A stretch of DNA of 64,000 nucleotides from Rhinopomastus cyanomelas (taxonomy: Eukaryota > Chordata > Aves > Bucerotiformes > Rhinopomastidae): contig VXBP01002815.1 in the NCBI GenBank assembly GCA_013400115.1, forward strand, positions 992,001 to 1,056,000, read 5' to 3'. The notes below the pieces were generated by a model. The model worked only from the letters and a program-made list of their open reading frames with translations, made no database searches and was not told the DNA's origin. Below are positions 23,340 to 36,365 of this stretch, in pieces. A program made the position numbers and the translations under genes. The number at the start of each line of letters is the position of its first letter. The stretch's first letter is position 1.

Positions 23340-23590
23340 ATTTGTCAAAGTTTAACTCGGCTTGTCAGCGATATCAGGACTTTTGTTGCTGCTTATGAGA
23401 ATTCCAAAAAGTTATCTCGAGTCTACGCGTTCCCAGCCTCCGAATCCTCATCTTTTACTTCTGAAGTAGAAAGCATGAACGGGCTCTCTAGCTGTTTTCA
23501 GGAAAGCAATTTATGGCAGCAAGACTTTGATGTTTTTGAAATGCTCCTGAATTCTTTTACCTTTCTGAATAAAGAGAGGATTACTAATAG
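23340..23590 (+). CDS. Candidate coding exon, unidentified protein
   Basis: This is the longest frame in the region without repeat content, 83 codons plus 2 nt. The likely acceptor is TTTCTATTTGGGTCAG ending at 23339 (alternative TTTGTACAG ending at 23323). The donor is CTAATAG|GTATGT. The peptide begins ICQSLTRLVSDIRTFVAAYE and ends SFTFLNKERITN. It is mixed hydrophobic and charged, compatible with an all-helical fold, with no signal peptide or membrane segment. The reading frame keeps several CpGs (TCTCGAGTCTACGCG) in an AT-rich setting, which suggests constraint. It ends in phase 2, which matches the start phase of the candidates at 32040, 33629 and 36034. I do not recognise the family; a chance frame is possible. 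Confidence 0.5.
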
Positions 23591-26500
23591 GTATGTGGCA
23601 TTCGTGATGCAAAGATGATTTATGTATTTGCATTCTGAATGTTCACTTCACAGCTCTGAGACTGAGTTCTGGATAAGATTTTTATCTGTCCTGCTCTCCT
23701 CACTCTAAACATCTCGACTCTGCTGACAATATTCCATAGAACTCCGCATCTCAGATGCATATCGTGCTCTGCCTTTTTCATCGCGTCCTCTTCGAGTGTT
23801 GTATTGGTATGAGACCACTGAATAAATTGTTGTGAATCAACACAATTCTGTTTCTCTTGGAATTTAAGAAGCAGTGCTGCTCCAATTAAGAGGCTGTCAG
23901 ACAGTGTGCTTTTGAATTCGGAGCGGTGACAGATAGCAAAGCGTTTAGCGGGAGATTAAGACTTAGCAATTTTGGGCATTAAAAATACATCTCTCCAAAG
24001 CCATGCGTGTTCTGTTTGCTTTGGTTTGTCACCAAATGGTTGGCTTTTTCCTGTGGGTTTTGTTGTTTAAATTCATAACCTTCCTGTCTCTTTGGTGCTG
24101 GACACTGAGAGTGAAGCTGACGTGAGGTTCAAAAGCTAATTTACTGTATTTTGTCTGAATTTAGCCTGGTATCCACTCAAGTGAAGAATTAATCTTGGAT
24201 ATATGATGATGTAGAAGTGTTGCACTTGGGAGCAGGGCAGCTACATTTCTCTTATTTAATTATCATGTCCAAGAGAGGAGAGCAGTCTCCCTTTTCAAGT
24301 GGTGTGCTAAGGTTATATCGTGAATTGTTCGTGTGTAAAAATACAACCGCACTCACGCTGTAGAACTGGGAATGGGAGGACAAGTGGTGTTGGGCCAGGA
24401 AAAGGAAATACTGTGGCACTAAAGCTTCTACTTGATGTTTGAAAGTGGAGAGGAGCAGATAAAAGATTTCAAGATGGTACTGAAAGGAAAACATGACTTT
24501 GGGTTACTTGTGTTATTGAAACACATGCAGATGTTTCTTTGTTATTAGCAGTTGTCAGCTGTGTCATGGAATTAATGGATGTGTTGAAGTCACAGTGGTT
24601 TGACAGTGCTGGAGTAAAGGCTGAGATTTTTTTTCACATGTAAACAGTTATTCCTTTGCCCATTTGTGTGAGGAGGCTGCAGTGCATATGCTACCCAAAC
24701 CATGCGGGTCTGGAAGAGGTTTCTTTAAATAGTCATTGCAAAAGTTCTTGACTCATTGCAGTTGTGTGTGGAGAAGAAAAGGGAAACCATGTGTGCAAGG
24801 GGGAAATAGTTAGAAGCAAAATGGCTCTAGCCCTGGTAGGAAGCTTTTTGGAGAAAGAAGCTGATTTCCATTATAGAGATGGAGAGACACTGTGTAAGAA
24901 AATTGCTGCTTCCAGTTTTTTTCTGTCACATTCAAGGGAAAGGTGTTTGGTGTACATAGACTTACAAATGAAGAAATTTGCCTCACCAACATACCTGACT
25001 TACCTCCTCAGTTACTTCCCCCTGCCACAACAAATGGACAAGGAGAGCTGCCCAGCCCTATGGGCAAAGGGAGATTCTTGATGCAAAAACATAAGAATAC
25101 GTTGCCCATATCAGAGTCTGATACAGAGACTTAAAAATGATTCAGAAAAGATGTGTCTAACTCCATTTACTTGAACAAGCAGGAAAGAAAATAATCCTGC
25201 ATTAGCCCTTTTAACTAGCTTGGCCACAGTTGTCTGAACGGGTGTGCAAACACAGTCGCCCATTTATGGAAGTTTTCATTTCGGACTCTTCAACTGATTA
25301 AGTGTTAATTCATTCTAAACTTAATTTGCCTGTGAACACATGAGATATCCTAAAGCACTGGTATAGAGATTGTTTCAAGACAACACATTTGCAAGCCCTT
25401 TTCCTACTCTCATAACCTTTACAGTCATCAGATACCATTTGGTCCTTCTGACTGAGTGAAGGAACTTTTAGTCACCTCTTTAATGATAATTGAAACAATA
25501 GGAAGCCCTACCTGAGGTAAAGGCCTGTGTGACAGGGTTAGTGTGAGAGCTAAGCTGTATGTCTCTCTGGATTTTTTTCCCTAGAATTCAGAAAACATTC
25601 CTTGCTACTGAGTTTTAAAAAGACCAAAAAATACACTTAGTTTAAGACTAAACTTAGTGAAGTGTGAAAGCTGAGACTAGCGACTAGTGTTTGCGAGCAT
25701 CAGTACACAAGGGAGCTGGCTCTACACAGTGTCCAGATACTCTCTGCTGCGTGAAACCTCCAATTTTTTCTCATTCCCCTCTGAAAAGAACCTAAAACCA
25801 GAGCTGAATTTATTAATATTAAAAGTGAACAAAAACGAAGTAATTACTTTAAAGGTAACATAAATGTGTATTGGGTTGGTCTGAACTGGGAATGCAGTAT
25901 TTGGGAAATCCCTAACGACACCCATTGCTTTAAGTCATTTACTCCAGAAGTTAGTTTTCTGATAATCATTCTTTTGCACACTTTTTATTGAATCAATGTT
26001 TACTGTTACTAAAATATCACACTTTTATCACTTGTTCCCTGGGAGGGTTCACAGTAGTGCTGGTAGTAATCAGGCAAACAGGAACTGCAGCAATCAAATC
26101 TTTTAGGTGTAATTGTTCTGTTTGATGAGTTGAGCTGCAAAACTTGTGACTCCTAAAAAAACCCAGTATGCAATTGGAAAAGTCAAGAAAAGGGAGCTGC
26201 CACCAAAATGAAAGTTTCAGTGTTTTAGATGGCCTCCAAAGGTGTTGCTTGGTAGCCTTGGTAGTCGTTAGCCCTGAGTTTTCTTAATGCATGGATTTTG
26301 TGAAATGTTTATTTTTCAACATGGGAATTATCAGACAGGGCTGGATTCCAGACAGCTGGGCAGATGGTTCTTTCTTTTCAAATTGGGTTGTGCCGACAGA
26401 CAGAGACAGCTATACAACTGTTAACCCCTAAGGGACAGAGAAATCTCTGTCAATCTCCCCCCTCCCCCAGCCGTCCATCCGCTTGAAACCAAGAGCAAAA

Positions 26501-28199
26501 CAACATGTTTGTTCTGATTACTGAAACACAGACAAGTTCTTTTCATGTAAGTTCTCAAACTTTGTGCTTCCAAACCCAGCAGTCCTCAGAAGTGGAGTGC
26601 AGTTCATTAGCTGGTGTTTAACGTGTGGTTGTGTAGGTAATGAAGCATGAAAAACCCCAAGTTGCCTCGGGTCAAGTACATATCAGTTGCAGCATCGCGA
26701 AGATGCTAATACATATTTTAAGTGAGGGGTTAGTAACTCAGTGCACAACTGATTTGTGCAGGGACTGCGAGGAGATTTATTTTTTGATGTTTGAATTAAT
26801 TTGTTTCGTGTACTTTGCCAAGACTGGGAAGTCTCTCCTCTATAAACAACTACTTGAAGAAACAGATCTAAAAACCTCTGATCTTGGAAAAAGTGTTTTA
26901 AGAATTGCAGAATGTGACTGTTTTATCTAGTTTTGAAAATAAGAGACTTCTCTTCTGGAATTTTAGGTGGGGTCTATTTAGATAACAGGTTTGGCTCACA
27001 GGTGTGGAAGGGAAATGCGTTCTTTTATTGAGAAAGAGGAAGTGTGAGATACTGCAGAAGAATAAGTGGTTATTGTTTGTCTTTATTTGTGAAGTAGAAT
27101 GAGAGGAAAATTATTCTGGCAGAGGTTGATGTGAAGTTTAGTCGTTCAAAACAGGGTTTGTATACAGTGTTTGAAAAATAAATAGAAAACACGTGTTCAC
27201 ATGCACTCGCTGCAGTTGGAAATCTGCTGGTGGTGGTGCACGCGGAGTGTTCTTCTGGGTTCCCTGCCTCACATGAAAGTCTCCTTTGGAAGCAGAACGG
27301 TGTACTTTAAAAACAACAGCACTTGCTTTATTGTTTAGGAGAGTAAGTCTTGAGTGAATGGCGGTGATTCAGAAATGTGCTTTTTAGGGCCCTTCTAAAG
27401 TACTTCTCCCCATTGCTTCCAACGTGTCTAGAAGCAATTACCCAAGCCACACTGGTTCTGCTTTTCTGCACAAGGGTGGACTTTTAAAAATGAATAATCT
27501 TCAACTCTTCCCACACATGTCTGCAGCACCTAGATATTTATATGGGAGCATGTAAATGAGATGTGTGGACAGGGTAGTGGGGAAAAATTAGAATGATGTT
27601 GACAACACAGTGACTATCTGAGTTATTTTGGAACATTTATAAATTCTGCAGAAATAACTGAGCTTTATGCAACTGTATCTGTACATCTCTGAGATCATGG
27701 GATAATTTGCCTCTTCACAGGTAGTAAATTCACTTCATACTTGTGGTTCTTCTCTGTGCAATATGTTCATTTTGTCTCTTAAACCATTTAAATACAGGTA
27801 TTGGTCAGTGAACACCAAGCTTGGAAAACACTGGCAATGTGCTTTTTTCATATATGAGACTCAACTTCAGAAACTGGAATCAAATGTGAGAGGGTTTAGA
27901 GTTGGATGGTGCTGCAGTCATGCTTCCTTGGATTTAGTTTCACTTGAGTAGGTATCAGACTTATTACCAGACAATGAGGGTGTCAATAGGAACTCCACAT
28001 ATTATTGTACAGTGTTCATTCCTTATCTCCTGCGGTAATTGCTGATTAATCCAGGCTGTTGAAGGACAGACTGAGCAGGGTACATAAGTTATTTTTATAT
28101 TCAGACACAAATGTCGTGCCTTCTTAAAAATGTATTTACCCTTTTGTGTGTTTTGAATCTAAACCTAACCCCTGAACTTTTAAAGCAAAGCATGCTGAT
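23591..28199. other. Putative intron or intergenic stretch
   Basis: No CR1 is seen in these 4.6 kb, the longest CR1-free run on this side of the window. Frames at 24764-25081 and 26640-26930 (+, 105 and 96 codons) have no clear splice sites, motifs or similarity and are not accepted. Confidence 0.4.
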
Positions 28200-29010
28200 A
28201 GATTGGATATCCAAGGAAAAGTTGGCTAGATTGGAGCAATGGGCTGATGTCAAAGGCATGAGGTTCAATCAGGCCAAGTGCTAGGTCCTGCACTCGGGCC
28301 ACAACCACCCTCTGCAAGGCTACAGGATCTGGGAGGTGAGACTGGAGAACCATCTGGCAGAGAGGGACCTGGGGGTTCTAATTGACAGGAAGAAGAATAC
28401 CAGCCAGCAGTGTGCTCAGGTGGCCAAGGCGGCCAATGACGTCTTGGCTTGTATTAGAAATAATGTGGCCAGCTGGAGTAGGAAGGATATCACCCCGCTG
28501 TGTTCAGCACTGGTGGGGCTACACATCTTGAGTATCGTGTCCGGTTTTGGGCACCTCAATACAAAAGAGATATGGAGGTGCTGCAGCAGGTGCAGAGGAG
28601 GGCAACTAAGTTGGTGAAGGGCCTGGAGAATAAATCTTATGAGCAAAGACTGAAAGAGTTGGGACTCTTTAGTTTAAAGAGGAGAAGGCTGAGAGGAGAC
28701 CTCATCACTGTCTGCAACTACCTGAAAGGACGTTGTGGAGAGGTTGGTGCGTCTCTCTTCTCGCAAGCAGTGACAGAACAAGAGGGAATGGGTTCTAGTT
28801 ACAATAGGGTGGGTTTAGACACCGAAAAGGTGGTCAGGCACTGGAATGGCCTTTCCAGGGAGGTGGTTGAGTCACCATCCCAGGATGTGTTTAAATATCA
28901 TTTGGATGAGGCGTTGAAGGATGAAGTTTAGGGGTGAACTTGTAGGGTAAGGCAGATGGCTGGAGTCGATGATCCCAGGGGTCTTTTTCAGCCAGAGTGA
29001 TTCTGTGATG
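28200..29010 (+). mobile_element. CR1 LINE, about 810 bp, longest copy here
   Basis: Plus oriented and the most complete copy. It starts upstream of GATGTCAAAGGCATGAGGTT, passes GGACCTGGGGGTTCTAATTG, GTGCTCAGGTGGCCAAGGCG and CACTGGAATGGCCTTTCCAG, and ends at GCCAGAGTGATTCTGTGATG. Its ORF remnant reads in two frames. 28336-28520 gives RDLGVLIDRKKNTSQQCAQV. After a frameshift near 28525, 28524-28931 gives THLEYRVRFWAPQYKRDM through to the ORF stop. This is the C-terminal tail of the CR1 pol-like ORF beyond the catalytic domain; it makes no functional protein. Confidence 0.95.
28336..28931 (+). pseudogene. Decayed C-terminus of the CR1 ORF2 protein
   Basis: Two overlapping frames encode the last ~190 residues typical of avian CR1 ORF2 (motifs SQQCAQVAK, LEYRVRFWAPQ, RRATKLVKGLE, LGLFSLKRRRLRGDLI). 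A net frameshift near 28525 separates them. The endonuclease and catalytic reverse transcriptase domains are absent because of 5' truncation. It lies wholly inside the LINE copy. Confidence 0.85.
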
Positions 29011-32000
29011 TGGAAGCAAGTTGATGCTGTATTTGGTTTCAGTTGCACTGCTGTAAATCAGTGTGGCAAATATTTTTAGCCAAAGAGCTAAGGAAAACTG
29101 TAGCTGTTGTGAAGCTCAAAAAAATTGCTGCAGCTAGTACTTCAGGGTTACTTCAGAGTAAACAGCTAAACTTGAAATAGTAAGAAAAACTACTACACTG
29201 TGGAAACATTACCAAAAAAGCCTTAACCTCAATGCTATTTACTATTAGTGTGAAGGGTTTATTGTCTGATTAAATAATGGTTTGGTTGCAAGCTCAAATG
29301 ACATTAGATGTGTGTACACAAGAAGGTTTTCTTGATGGAGAGATTTAAAAAGATCTAATCATGAAACCCCTATTTACAGAAATTATGAGCAGTGGGGAAT
29401 GTTCTAGTTTCAGCAATTGTTTGTTGCTGGTTCAATGCCATCCTCACTAGTGCCTGGGGTTCAGGATTCCTTTAAACTTTCTGTTCTTGCATTATCCTGC
29501 TCTTTGGTTTCTGGTCTCTGCTACAGTCACACTAACAAGGTGTATGTAGCACAATCTAAGAATTAATGGTGTATGAGTTATAATGGGGCTCTGTTTGAAG
29601 ACAGCAGGGGTAGAATGTGTGAAAATCAGATAGTTTTTAAATATGAAAAACTTTCCATGTAGTTGAAGCTCTTCTGCTGTTCTTGATTTACACTTTTTCT
29701 TATACTTCCTTGGCTTTACAACAGAGGAACTCAAATGTCCCAGCTGCATCAGGTGTGAGGGGTAGCCCTGGGCTTGTGCAGCCAGCTCTTGGATAATCTG
29801 AATTTTTGATAATCTGACTTCTGAAGAAGGAGAATGTGCACAGACTCCTGAGGCTTGACTTCACTTGAAACTTGCCCATGTTTCATCTTTGTATCTAGTC
29901 TTCCTCTAATATTTTACTAATAGGTTTTTACTTATTACCAGGGCATCCCTTACTCTCTGTGGCAACAATCCTCACCAGAACTTTGTAACCTTCAGTAAAA
30001 CCTTTATGCATTTGTTTGGCACAAATGGTGCACCTATGCAGTTACACCTGCAACAACTGCATCCTTAGTAACCTTCTGATCACTTCACCTTGATTTGCTT
30101 TATTTTTTGTGAGGTGGGTGGTATTCTGCTACAAAACAAACTTCAAGATTTCCTTACAAAAGGTGTGAATGGGCCACAGCAGAGGGACTAGCCCTGCCTA
30201 GCTCTGAGACTATCCAAATGCTGTGTCATCACCCCAGTTCTTCCAGTTCTTGCTGCAGTGTCTAATACTCCTGTCAGAGTACAAAGAATAGGAGGGGGAA
30301 AGGGCACCTAGGGAGTGTGAATAAACCTCCTTAGATCCTCTGCTTTAATAGAGTGAGAAATTACCCTAGAAAATTTGACAAGGATCTTGTATTGAGGTAA
30401 ATGTGATTGTTTCTTTCACTGGAACCACAGCAGTTACTGTTACCTTTTTCATTTGCATATTTTTAATTTACTGTAGTAGAAAATGAATCCTAAGAGTTTC
30501 ATCAGCTCATTTCCACTTTTATTTGGTTATGTTAATTATAACTGTGTGTTTATATTCAGTGTAAGACACATTATAAATACTAATAGGTCTGGTCTACTAG
30601 CAAATATTTCAAGTAAAAATATTTGCATTTTGGATGTGATTGCCTCCTTTCTTGAGCTTACAGGAATTATTATCCCACTCCAACTACAGGACTAACTTGA
30701 GAGTAAGAATAAACCACAACTTAATGTCGTATCAACATTGTAGAACAGTGTTTTATTTTCAGCTAGCCTTATACTCTTAAATTACTTTTCTTATTTGAGA
30801 CCTTGGTGCTGGACTGCTTTTAGTTACCCATTCAAACAGCCAACAGGACTTTCTTTTTGGCCTCCCCACTCATATATTTTTTTTATTGCACAAATTATTT
30901 CTTTAAACTGCTTGTCAGCACGTTATGATGGCACACTTGGAAGTTGATTGAACTCGTGACAGTGGTAGCTATGAGGCAGCCTTCTCTCTTCCCCTCATTT
31001 TCAATCGTCTTTGCTTTATATCCAGTAGACCTGTTGGCTGTCAAAGTGCCTTTCTGAGCTCAGCTGCTGACAACTTGCTTGCACTTGAGCTTTTCTCTCC
31101 TGGCTTTGGCTGTGGTAAAATAAAAAGTCAGATGGAACAACACCAGGTAGCATTCTTAATTTATTTGTATTTCTCATTTCACGTTGCTCTCTGGGTTTGC
31201 TGCTCCAGTGCTGCAAATACAGGAATCATTTTGTTTCTGCTGGAGGAGAGTTTAGACTAATTTAGTAGTGAAATAAGTTGGGGCAGGGATGTGCACGAAG
31301 AATTGCATTGGCATAGCTTTCTGTACCTGGAAGGGCAATGTTGGCACCCTTAGCAGTTACTGCATGTATTGTATTTGAAGGAAAGTCAGGCATCTTCTTT
31401 CTAGATTGTCTATAAACACTTTACTCACTAGTCTTCCACTTGTTTTCAAGAGTTCTCGAGTACAAGCCATGGCTTTACCTCATTTTACTGTGAGATGGTT
31501 ACCAGGAAGTCTCAATTTTGAGTCCTTTGACCTGTCCTTATATGTGAGGAGGAAACTCTTGTGTGGTTTTAAATAGACAAAGTGGAGAATTGATCCTAAG
31601 TTTTGCAGTTTAGTTACCTGTTACTTACAAAGCTTTGCCTGGAATCAAGGGAGAGGTGGTTGGGTGATGTAGTTTGTTTTTCTTATGAATCTCCTTTTTC
31701 CTGGTCTCGTTTTCTACTTTAGTCTTGGGAAAATCTTTCCTTGATGTCATAGAAGGCTGTATATGGTTGGGCAAATTTTCATTTACCACCTCCTTCTTGA
31801 GTTTCTGAGGATTCTTTTCCCCCCTCAGTCTCAGTGCTTACCCTTTGCTTAATCCAAAGAAACAGGATGCTCTTCCCGAGTTGGTTTGTTTCCATGTAGG
31901 TCTCGATCCAATTAATAATCAATTAGAAATGAAAACTCTTATTTCAGCCCCTTAGTTAAACATAAGCAAAGGGCTGCATGTTAAAATTAGAAGTCATTTT

Positions 32001-32039
32001 ATTTTGATACACATTTTATGCCTTCTGCTTTTTATAAAG
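29011..32039. other. Putative intron stretch
   Basis: AT-rich with no recognised repeat. Short frames on both strands (for example 29492-29749 minus) have no supporting splice sites. Confidence 0.4.
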
Positions 32040-32246
32040 GTCAGGCATTGTGGCAGCAATTGATGGTTTATTGCGTTGTGACATAGAATTTAAATCTGCT
32101 TTTCCCCCACCTGAGCACAATGTGGACTGTTGCTTAGAAAACCTTTTAGTACAGTTCAGAATGAGAGAACATGTTTACTTGACGGTGCTGGCAAGTCAGT
32201 TAGCAGGAAAGCTAAAAAACCCAACCCAATATCCTCCAGGATGGAG
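32040..32246 (+). CDS. Candidate coding exon (weak)
   Basis: A pyrimidine-rich tract (CCTTCTGCTTTTTATAAAG) precedes an open frame that starts in phase 2 (SGIVAAIDGLLRCDIEFKSA) and runs LENLLVQFRMREHVYLTVLA. The best donor in frame is the weak GGAG|GTTTGA at 32246, giving 207 nt in phase 2 on both sides, so it could sit between the 23340 and 33629 candidates. Otherwise the frame ends at TAA (32283). The composition is protein-like but I recognise no family. The weak donor keeps confidence low. Confidence 0.25.
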
Positions 32247-33628
32247 GTTTGACCTTCACACAAGCCAGTGTGATGTCTTTTAACTAACTCTGTAACTGGC
32301 AAAGCACTAATGAGAGATTTGTCCAGTACCTGTTTTTCTTCTGTAACTAGGCTGTGAAATGGACTTCTTTCCTCTATTTGTGTAATCAAATATTAAATCT
32401 TTTTTGCACTGCTTGATTTGAGATACTCTTAGAGCCCTTTTTTTGTCCTAGGGTGTTTTTTTTATTGAATACAAGTCAAAACACTGGTCTTGAAAAAGAA
32501 TGATGTCAACTCAAGACTTGACTATTTCATGTCAGCATAAGTTTGTGGGAGCTGTTGATCTGCTTTGCATGCATTCGACATTCTTCAAATTACCAAACTG
32601 ATTGGCTATGGATTGCTTTTGAGATGATCCAGAAGGTCAAGCATCACATACGTGTAATTTTTATCTACAGCGTGATTTGGTTTTACGTGAGTTTTCGTCT
32701 CCTTCGCTTTCAGCGAGGAATGAGGAAGTGCAGGAATCCTTAGAGCTTCCTGTTTAATGAGGTTTCACTTTGATAAGTGAGGTAAACCTTCCTATTGTGT
32801 GCAAATGTCACCTGTGCTAAATTTCTAGGGTTTTGACATTACACAGAGAAATGCTTTTGGGGAGAAAATTTTCCTACTTCTGCCTGTCTTCTGAAATGTT
32901 AACAGTAAAGGTGAGGCTGCAAGGCTGTTTCTGAGCAACAGCTGACCTCTTAAAAACACAGCTGCTTAGGGAAAAAATTCTAATGAAAACATCTGTGGAG
33001 AAGCCAGAAACATCAGAAAATACCACTGGAGTAGGTGAAAATGTCAGGTCCTATAGTGCTTTGGCTTTAGGTCCACCTACTTGCTTCTGAAGTTTTATGC
33101 TGAATGCTGGAAACACTGGCTGCGGCAGCGAGCGTTGCTCTGAGGTGTTCCTTGTTGTTGCTGTCCTTTCAGTTTCTCTGTCACCCTGCATAATCTGAGT
33201 AGTGCATCTTGCCCTTCTTTGGCTGTTTCATTAGACCTTGCTTCTGCTTTAAAAACATCAATACTGTTCATAAGTGTGCAAGCAGCCTGGGGAAGAACCA
33301 ACAAAAGCTGAAACGAGAAGGCGCATCAGAGAGGTTCACGGTGTGTGATTATAGACCCTCTGCCATTGAAAACCCTTCTACTTGTTTGAGTGTGGAGTTG
33401 CAAAACTGAGTTTTGAATGAGTGGTTTGAGGCAAAAAGTTTATTAGTTAATATTTAAAATGTCACAGACCTCGAAATGAGAAAACTTGTTTTATCCAGGT
33501 AGTAAAACTAGATGAACCTGTGAAACCTTAGCCAAAGACACGGTGATATTTGTGAAAAGCAAAAAGATTTCCTCTGAAGAGTGCAATCTGACAAGAAAAT
33601 TAATTCCTTCCTGAGAAGGAATCTTGAG

Positions 33629-33706
33629 ACTTTGGCAGCAGAGTATTTTAAAAAAGGGAGATCTTGAAGACACTTCATTTCCAGGCAGTGAATCTATTCA
33701 CCTAAG
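33629..33706 (+). CDS. Candidate 78-nt exon with strong donor
   Basis: The consensus donor CTAAG|GTGAGT at 33706 closes an open frame encoding LWQQSILKKGDLEDTSFPGS and then ESIHL. The acceptor would be ATCTTGAG at 33628 with TTCCTTCC shortly upstream. That choice is dictated by phase (2 in, 2 out) rather than by strength; other AGs upstream are possible. It would splice in frame to the 36034 candidate. Confidence 0.27.
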
Positions 33707-34514
33707 GTGAGTGCTTTGTTCTTGCAATCAGAGCAATCCTTAGAAGAGGGGAAGTAGAACAGAGAAATTTGCCACGTAGGGAACAATCCTGCTAGGCAAA
33801 GTAATTTTTCTCTGCTGAAGTGTTTGAGTGTGCAATCAGGGAGAGAATATTCCATGAAATAGATTTTTTGGTCAATAGAAATATGGGAAAGTGGCCTGAA
33901 AATTCTCTACCTGTTTCTCCCACTTTTGATTCCTTTCTATTAGCGCAGTAGCAGCTGGGCATAAACACACAAGTGAAGAATTTCATTCAACTTGTTTGTG
34001 CCAAATGGAAGCTCAGATCCTCAGTAGAACACACGAAAGCATTATTGGTCTGCAAGAAATTCCAGATAGAATGGAATATCCTGACTGCAAATTGTAGTAT
34101 CTTGACTGATTTAGGAGTTTTGAACTCTGCTAACCTCTACACAGAGTTAAATGAACCTGATTGGCACGAGGTAGGGACTGGTAAGGTCTACAGCACTTGA
34201 TAGATCCTTCTGATATTATATGACTTGTGTTTATTTGGAAGTGGTATCAAATAAATTACAAATATTTTTCTACATTTGAGCATGTCATTTATTTTGTGTG
34301 AGTTAAACGAAAATCGATGTCCTGAAGCGGCTTAAAGATGCAAAAAGGGGACTAATACTGGAGCATAGTACAAGAGCAGTAAACGAATTGTTGAGAGTGT
34401 TTGCTCCAAGGATTCATAGGAGTATGAAGTTGCTGATTAGTACCTGCTGGCATTGCACTTTGTATTCTAAGGTAATAATGAAATGGGCTTTCTGCCTTCA
34501 GATTCTTTACATTT

Positions 34515-34534
34515 ATGAATATATATATATAAAA
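34515..34534. repeat. Short (AT)n microsatellite
   Basis: Six to seven AT units (ATATATATATAT) flanked by GAAT and AAAAATG. Too short to be more than a minor polymorphic site. Confidence 0.7.
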
Positions 34535-35749
34535 ATGAATACATTTCATCAGCTTCTACAAGGACAGTCAAGAGGTTGTGATAGCACTGATCCAGGGACC
34601 TCGGAGGTTTGCATAAACATTACTTGGTAATATGTGATTAAAAAATGGATATTGGGGTGAGAGTTGGAAGGGAGAGGGGACAAAAATCATGTTTTGAAGC
34701 TATAAAAGCTTATTTAAAAATCTATGGTGAGTGTTTATTCTGAACTTAGAACGCTCTTTTCTTCACTCCTAATCCTAACTCAGCAGTGATGCGATGAAAA
34801 ACCTTGTTAAATATGTGACTTATAGCTGCTTGTGATTTACTGATGCTCAAGACCATGTTTAAAGGAAGATTCTAGTACAACTTTATAACAAAGTCCTGTT
34901 TTATTTATTTTATATACAGTGATGAGTTTTACATATTTTTAAACAATGATTTTGAACCTTAAGAGAATGCAAGCCAAGTCAAGTATTTTGACTCCTGTGC
35001 AGAGTGTCATCGCTGCTTAACAAGCATTCTGCCTCATGAGAAAGCGTGGAACTGTAGCTGTTAGTAAGATATGAATAAGCATTTCAGTGTTAAGTGGACA
35101 AGGGCAGAAGGCAGAAGATGTGGTGAGGATCACATCTGGTCATGTCTGTAGCACACAGAGCAGGGAAGAGATGAAGTTGGCAGATATAGGTAAACTATAA
35201 AAGGTCACAGGATGAACTGAAGTTCAGAATATATTGCTATTCAGCAAAACACTTCAAGTGTTTACTGGATGAAAATTTTTCTTGTTCCATTGGAAATAAA
35301 GGCAATAGATATTAAGTGTATCATGCTGGCTCGTAGCTCTTGCTTGTAAAGTGATTCTCTAAGCCAGTCAATCAGTTTGCACTACCTCGGGTGTTCCTTA
35401 GAGCTATGTCCTATTACAGCACTGATGTTAATTACTTGGAAAAAAAATGAAAGCACTATGTATTTTTAACTTTGCAAAACCCGAGGCCAATATACCTACC
35501 ATGTTTTGATCTTATCATCTTAACCTTTAAATCAACGCTATAACCCACAAAATGCAAGATGACAATCTGTGACCTTTCAGTACTGTTAGTTTGCTTTTGT
35601 GGCTTAAAATTCAACACACAACTGTATGGAAATGAATTGTACTACATTGCTTTCTCTGACCAACTAACCTGATAGTCAGAAAGCTGTGAAATGCAATGCA
35701 GTTTAATAATAAACTGCTACAAATGATGCTTTTCTATCCACAGAATAAA

Positions 35750-35960
35750 ATGCCCACAGTGATTCATCGATCTATTATTTTCTCAGGCAAATGTCCGTGT
35801 AGTTGATGGTTCAATTTTAATTATAGCAGCACTTAAGTGTTTGTTTTCACTTACAGTTATTATAGGAGTGTCCCAATCACCTCATTCCTCAAAGGTCAAC
35901 AATGATGCTATTGCAAGCTGCAATTTAAATTTCTGCCATGTTATTAAAAATAAAGGAGGA
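35750..35960. promoter_or_regulatory. Possible conserved regulatory stretch
   Basis: It contains the palindrome CACTTAAGTG (35830-35839), an NKX2-type site, and AAAGGTCA (35891-35898), a nuclear-receptor half-site. AATTTAAATT-type runs surround them. This is motif-based only, and such motifs are common by chance. Confidence 0.15.
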
Positions 35961-36033
35961 GAGTGTTCTTTCTTGAAATACTTCTCTAAGGAGGTCTAAG
36001 TAACCCTTTTTTTTTCTCCCCAATGAATTTCAG

Positions 36034-36100
36034 GTTTGTAGAGAAACTTGTAAAAAATAGCAGTGTAAATATGCAAAGACCTCAACTGATGTATTTTCTT
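36034..36100 (+). CDS. Candidate coding exon, unidentified protein
   Basis: It is preceded by the best acceptor of the series, TTTTTTTTCTCCCCAATGAATTTCAG (end 36033; quoted only as a tract). The frame starts with 1 nt (phase 2) and encodes FVEKLVKNSSVNMQRPQLMY. The 3' boundary is unclear. GTAGGC at 36101 gives phase 0; GAT|GTATTT at 36090 gives phase 2, which would match the candidate at 37985. The codon split with 23590 or 33706 (AG|G, Arg) is in frame. Family unknown. Confidence 0.38.
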
Positions 36101-36164
36101 GTAGGCTTTTGTCTAATTTCACCGAGTATTTGCTGTGCTGAATAATTCTGGCCTTTTGGGCTGT

Positions 36165-36224
36165 GTGTGTCCATGGGAAACGCGCACCGCTTGTTGCCTG
36201 TTTCGGCACCGAGTATGGACACAC
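36165..36224. repeat. Nested perfect hairpin, CpG-rich
   Basis: GTGTGTCCAT (36165-36174) pairs exactly with ATGGACACAC (36215-36224). Inside, GAAAC (36177-36181) pairs with GTTTC (36200-36204). The 60-nt element carries several CpGs (ACGCGCACCGC, TTTCGGCACCGAG) and lies just downstream of the 36034 exon candidate. It could be a structured RNA element or simply a CpG-retaining palindrome. Confidence 0.55.
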
Positions 36225-36365
36225 GAAGCTCTTCTGCGTTAACTAGGGAATTTTGGTGTCTTCCGTGTGCAGCCCTTGGCAGAGCTACGGTTCTGCACTT
36301 CACAACTAGTTTTACATCCATTGCAGAATGTTATGGAAAACATCAGTTGTTCTTGCCATGTTTGC

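Noticed and set aside
24764..25081. 105-codon + frame
   Set aside because: No acceptor or donor of quality, no similarity, and length within the chance range for 64 kb in six frames.
26640..26930. 96-codon + frame with several Cys
   Set aside because: No splice signals, no spacing typical of a zinc finger, and no recognised family.
28500..28931. 143-codon frame resembling a reverse-transcriptase-associated protein
   Set aside because: It is the decayed C-terminal part of a CR1 ORF within a 5' truncated LINE, not a host gene.
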